From assembly GCA_034433305.1 (NCBI GenBank), contig DAOUAM010000054.1, positions 1-64,000 on the forward strand: DNA of 64,000 bases, written 5' to 3'. Made by a program: the position numbers and the translations under genes. Numbering within the stretch: the first letter of the stretch is position 1; every line of letters begins with the position of its first letter. The DNA comes from DAOUAM01 sp034433305. GTDB lineage: Bacteria; Chloroflexota; Dehalococcoidia; Lucifugimonadales; DAOUAM01. A model generated the notes under the pieces. It was not told the DNA's origin, made no database searches, and was given only the letters and a program-made list of their open reading frames with translations. Shown here in pieces: positions 63,194-64,000 of the stretch.

Positions 63194-63847
63194 CTACTCG
63201 TCTATGACCACCAGCCCCTCACGGGCCGCGTGAACAATCGCCTCCGCCCTGCTCTTCACGCCAAGCTTGCTATAGATGCTGGTCAGATGGAACTGGACGG
63301 TCGCCAGGGAAACGTGCAGGCGCTCGGCAATCTCAGGGTTGGAAGCGCCGTCCACCAGTAGCTGAAGTATCTCCGCCTCTTTGTCCGTTAGCCTGTCGGA
63401 CAGGGCCGTGCGCCCGTTGGAAGACTGGCCCAGGTAGCCCTGCACCACCTTCCGGCTCACCTGAGTGGAGAAAACGGTGCGCCCGGACTTTACCATGCGA
63501 AGGGACTCTATGACCTCCCTGGGAGGCGTGTCTTTCAGCACGTAGCCCTCGACCCCCAGCTCCATCATGGCCCGAATGTATGGTTCGTTGGAGTAGTTGG
63601 TCAGCACTACGACTCGGACATCCGGGTAGTGGACGCGGATGCGCCTGACCAGTTCCACTCCGTTGATCTCGCCCTTGAGCCGGATGTCCGTCAGGACAAC
63701 ATCTGGCCTGGCCCTGTTCAGCACCTCCAGTGCCTCCAAGGCGCTCGCCACATCGCCCGCGATCTCGAAGTCAGGCTCCCCTGACAGGGTAGCTACAACC
63801 CCGGCCCGGAAGATCGGGTGGTCGTCAATTATCAGGACGCTGATCAT
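63194..63847 (-). CDS. NarL/FixJ-family response regulator
   Basis: 217 aa. Receiver domain: VLIIDDHPIFRAGVV, phospho-acceptor Asp54 in DVVLTDIRL, the Thr/Ser region VVVLTNYSNEP, and the conserved Lys in YVLKDTPP. C-terminal LuxR-type HTH: LTDKEAEILQLLVDGASNPEIAERLHVSLATVQFHLTSIYSKLGVKSRAEAI. The ATG at 63847 overlaps the kinase stop by 1 nt (TGATG). Partner of the upstream kinase. Confidence 0.96.
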   Translation of the reverse strand: MISVLIIDDHPIFRAGVVATLSGEPDFEIAGDVASALEALEVLNRARPDVVLTDIRLKGEINGVELVRRIRVHYPDVRVVVLTNYSNEPYIRAMMELGVEGYVLKDTPPREVIESLRMVKSGRTVFSTQVSRKVVQGYLGQSSNGRTALSDRLTDKEAEILQLLVDGASNPEIAERLHVSLATVQFHLTSIYSKLGVKSRAEAIVHAAREGLVVIDE

Positions 63848-64000
63848 CAAGAGTTACCTCTGCCATTGACTCCTTGCAATCTGGACGGACCATCTATGGG
63901 AAGTGACGCCACCACCGTCGTCCCTGACGGACTGCGGGGCAAAATCAGCAGACGCCCCCCGAGCTGCTCCGCTCTTTCCCGCATCCCGATGACACCAAGC
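63847..64000 (-). CDS. Sensor histidine kinase, C-terminal end only
   Basis: 50 residues, cut by the right window edge: LGVIGMRERAEQLGGRLLIL then SGTTVVASLPIDG. This is the G2-box end of an HATPase_c domain of the NarX/DegS type. Overlaps the response regulator start, forming a two-component operon. Sensor domain is outside the window. Confidence 0.9.
   Translation of the reverse strand, partial: LGVIGMRERAEQLGGRLLILPRSPSGTTVVASLPIDGPSRLQGVNGRGNS

Overview
The window is GC-rich, densely coded bacterial chromosomal DNA with about 70 genes on both strands. There is no rRNA, tRNA, CRISPR array, phage or intact IS. The gene set best fits an uncultured member of the Chloroflexota (Dehalococcoidia/SAR202-like): a threonine synthase/NIL/MoaD-like cluster, a DUF5679 mini-protein, an AroK-AroB fusion, a pyrophosphate-type phosphofructokinase, endonuclease Q, and many oxidoreductase and aldolase paralogues. 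This assignment is inference; no marker gene was compared with a database.

Layout. 1-10.5 kb: PPi-type phosphofructokinase (cut by the left edge), S51 peptidase, thioredoxin-like ferredoxin, ChrA, a ligand-binding-fold protein, an SDR, a hydrolase/VLRF1 pair, and FGGY kinase plus RpiB. A 225-bp MITE-like element lies at 10.5 kb. 10.8-15.2 kb: split ThDP decarboxylase, uronate-dehydrogenase-like SDR, DUF5679 protein, cupin, and an exosortase-H-type pair. 15.4-24.3 kb: alaS-ruvX, hemerythrin, then aroE, aroK-aroB fusion, TauE/SafE and tgt in one tight operon. 24.6-33.7 kb (mostly minus): thrC-NIL-MoaD, DUF72, LON-domain protein, BtuF-like protein, aminotransferase, and hsp20-lon.

34-43 kb: site-2 protease, SHOCT protein, then a RiPP-type cluster. 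The cluster has a 61-aa candidate precursor with a lasso-like leader motif, an HPr-kinase-like protein, a radical SAM enzyme, a PqqD-like protein, a GNAT and an NTP_transf_5 protein. A secreted choice-of-anchor-L protein lies inverted inside it. A secreted protein of unknown function and a TlpA-like thioredoxin follow. 43-52 kb: small-molecule catabolism genes (Gfo/Idh, HAD, SMP-30, HpcH, DapA-like, SDR, luciferase-like monooxygenase, MFS). 52.4-55 kb: an unusual operon of a ParA-type ATPase with coiled coil, TM helix and extracytoplasmic domain, a small Pro/Gly-rich protein and a frameshifted 2-TM SLATT/DUF4231-like protein. 55-64 kb: ABM, class V aminotransferase, GlcG, ManC, EndoQ, PPOX-type protein, MFS, GNAT, and a NarL-type regulator with the end of its kinase.

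The two best candidates for an undescribed system are the RiPP-type cluster (35.7-41.6 kb) and the ParA/2-TM operon (52.4-55 kb). The thrC-NIL-MoaD operon, whose carrier ends Gly-Gly-Cys, is a third lead, for sulfur transfer. Two dispersed hairpin-repeat families are also present; one has two inverted copies 24.6 kb apart that share an identical 38-bp core.
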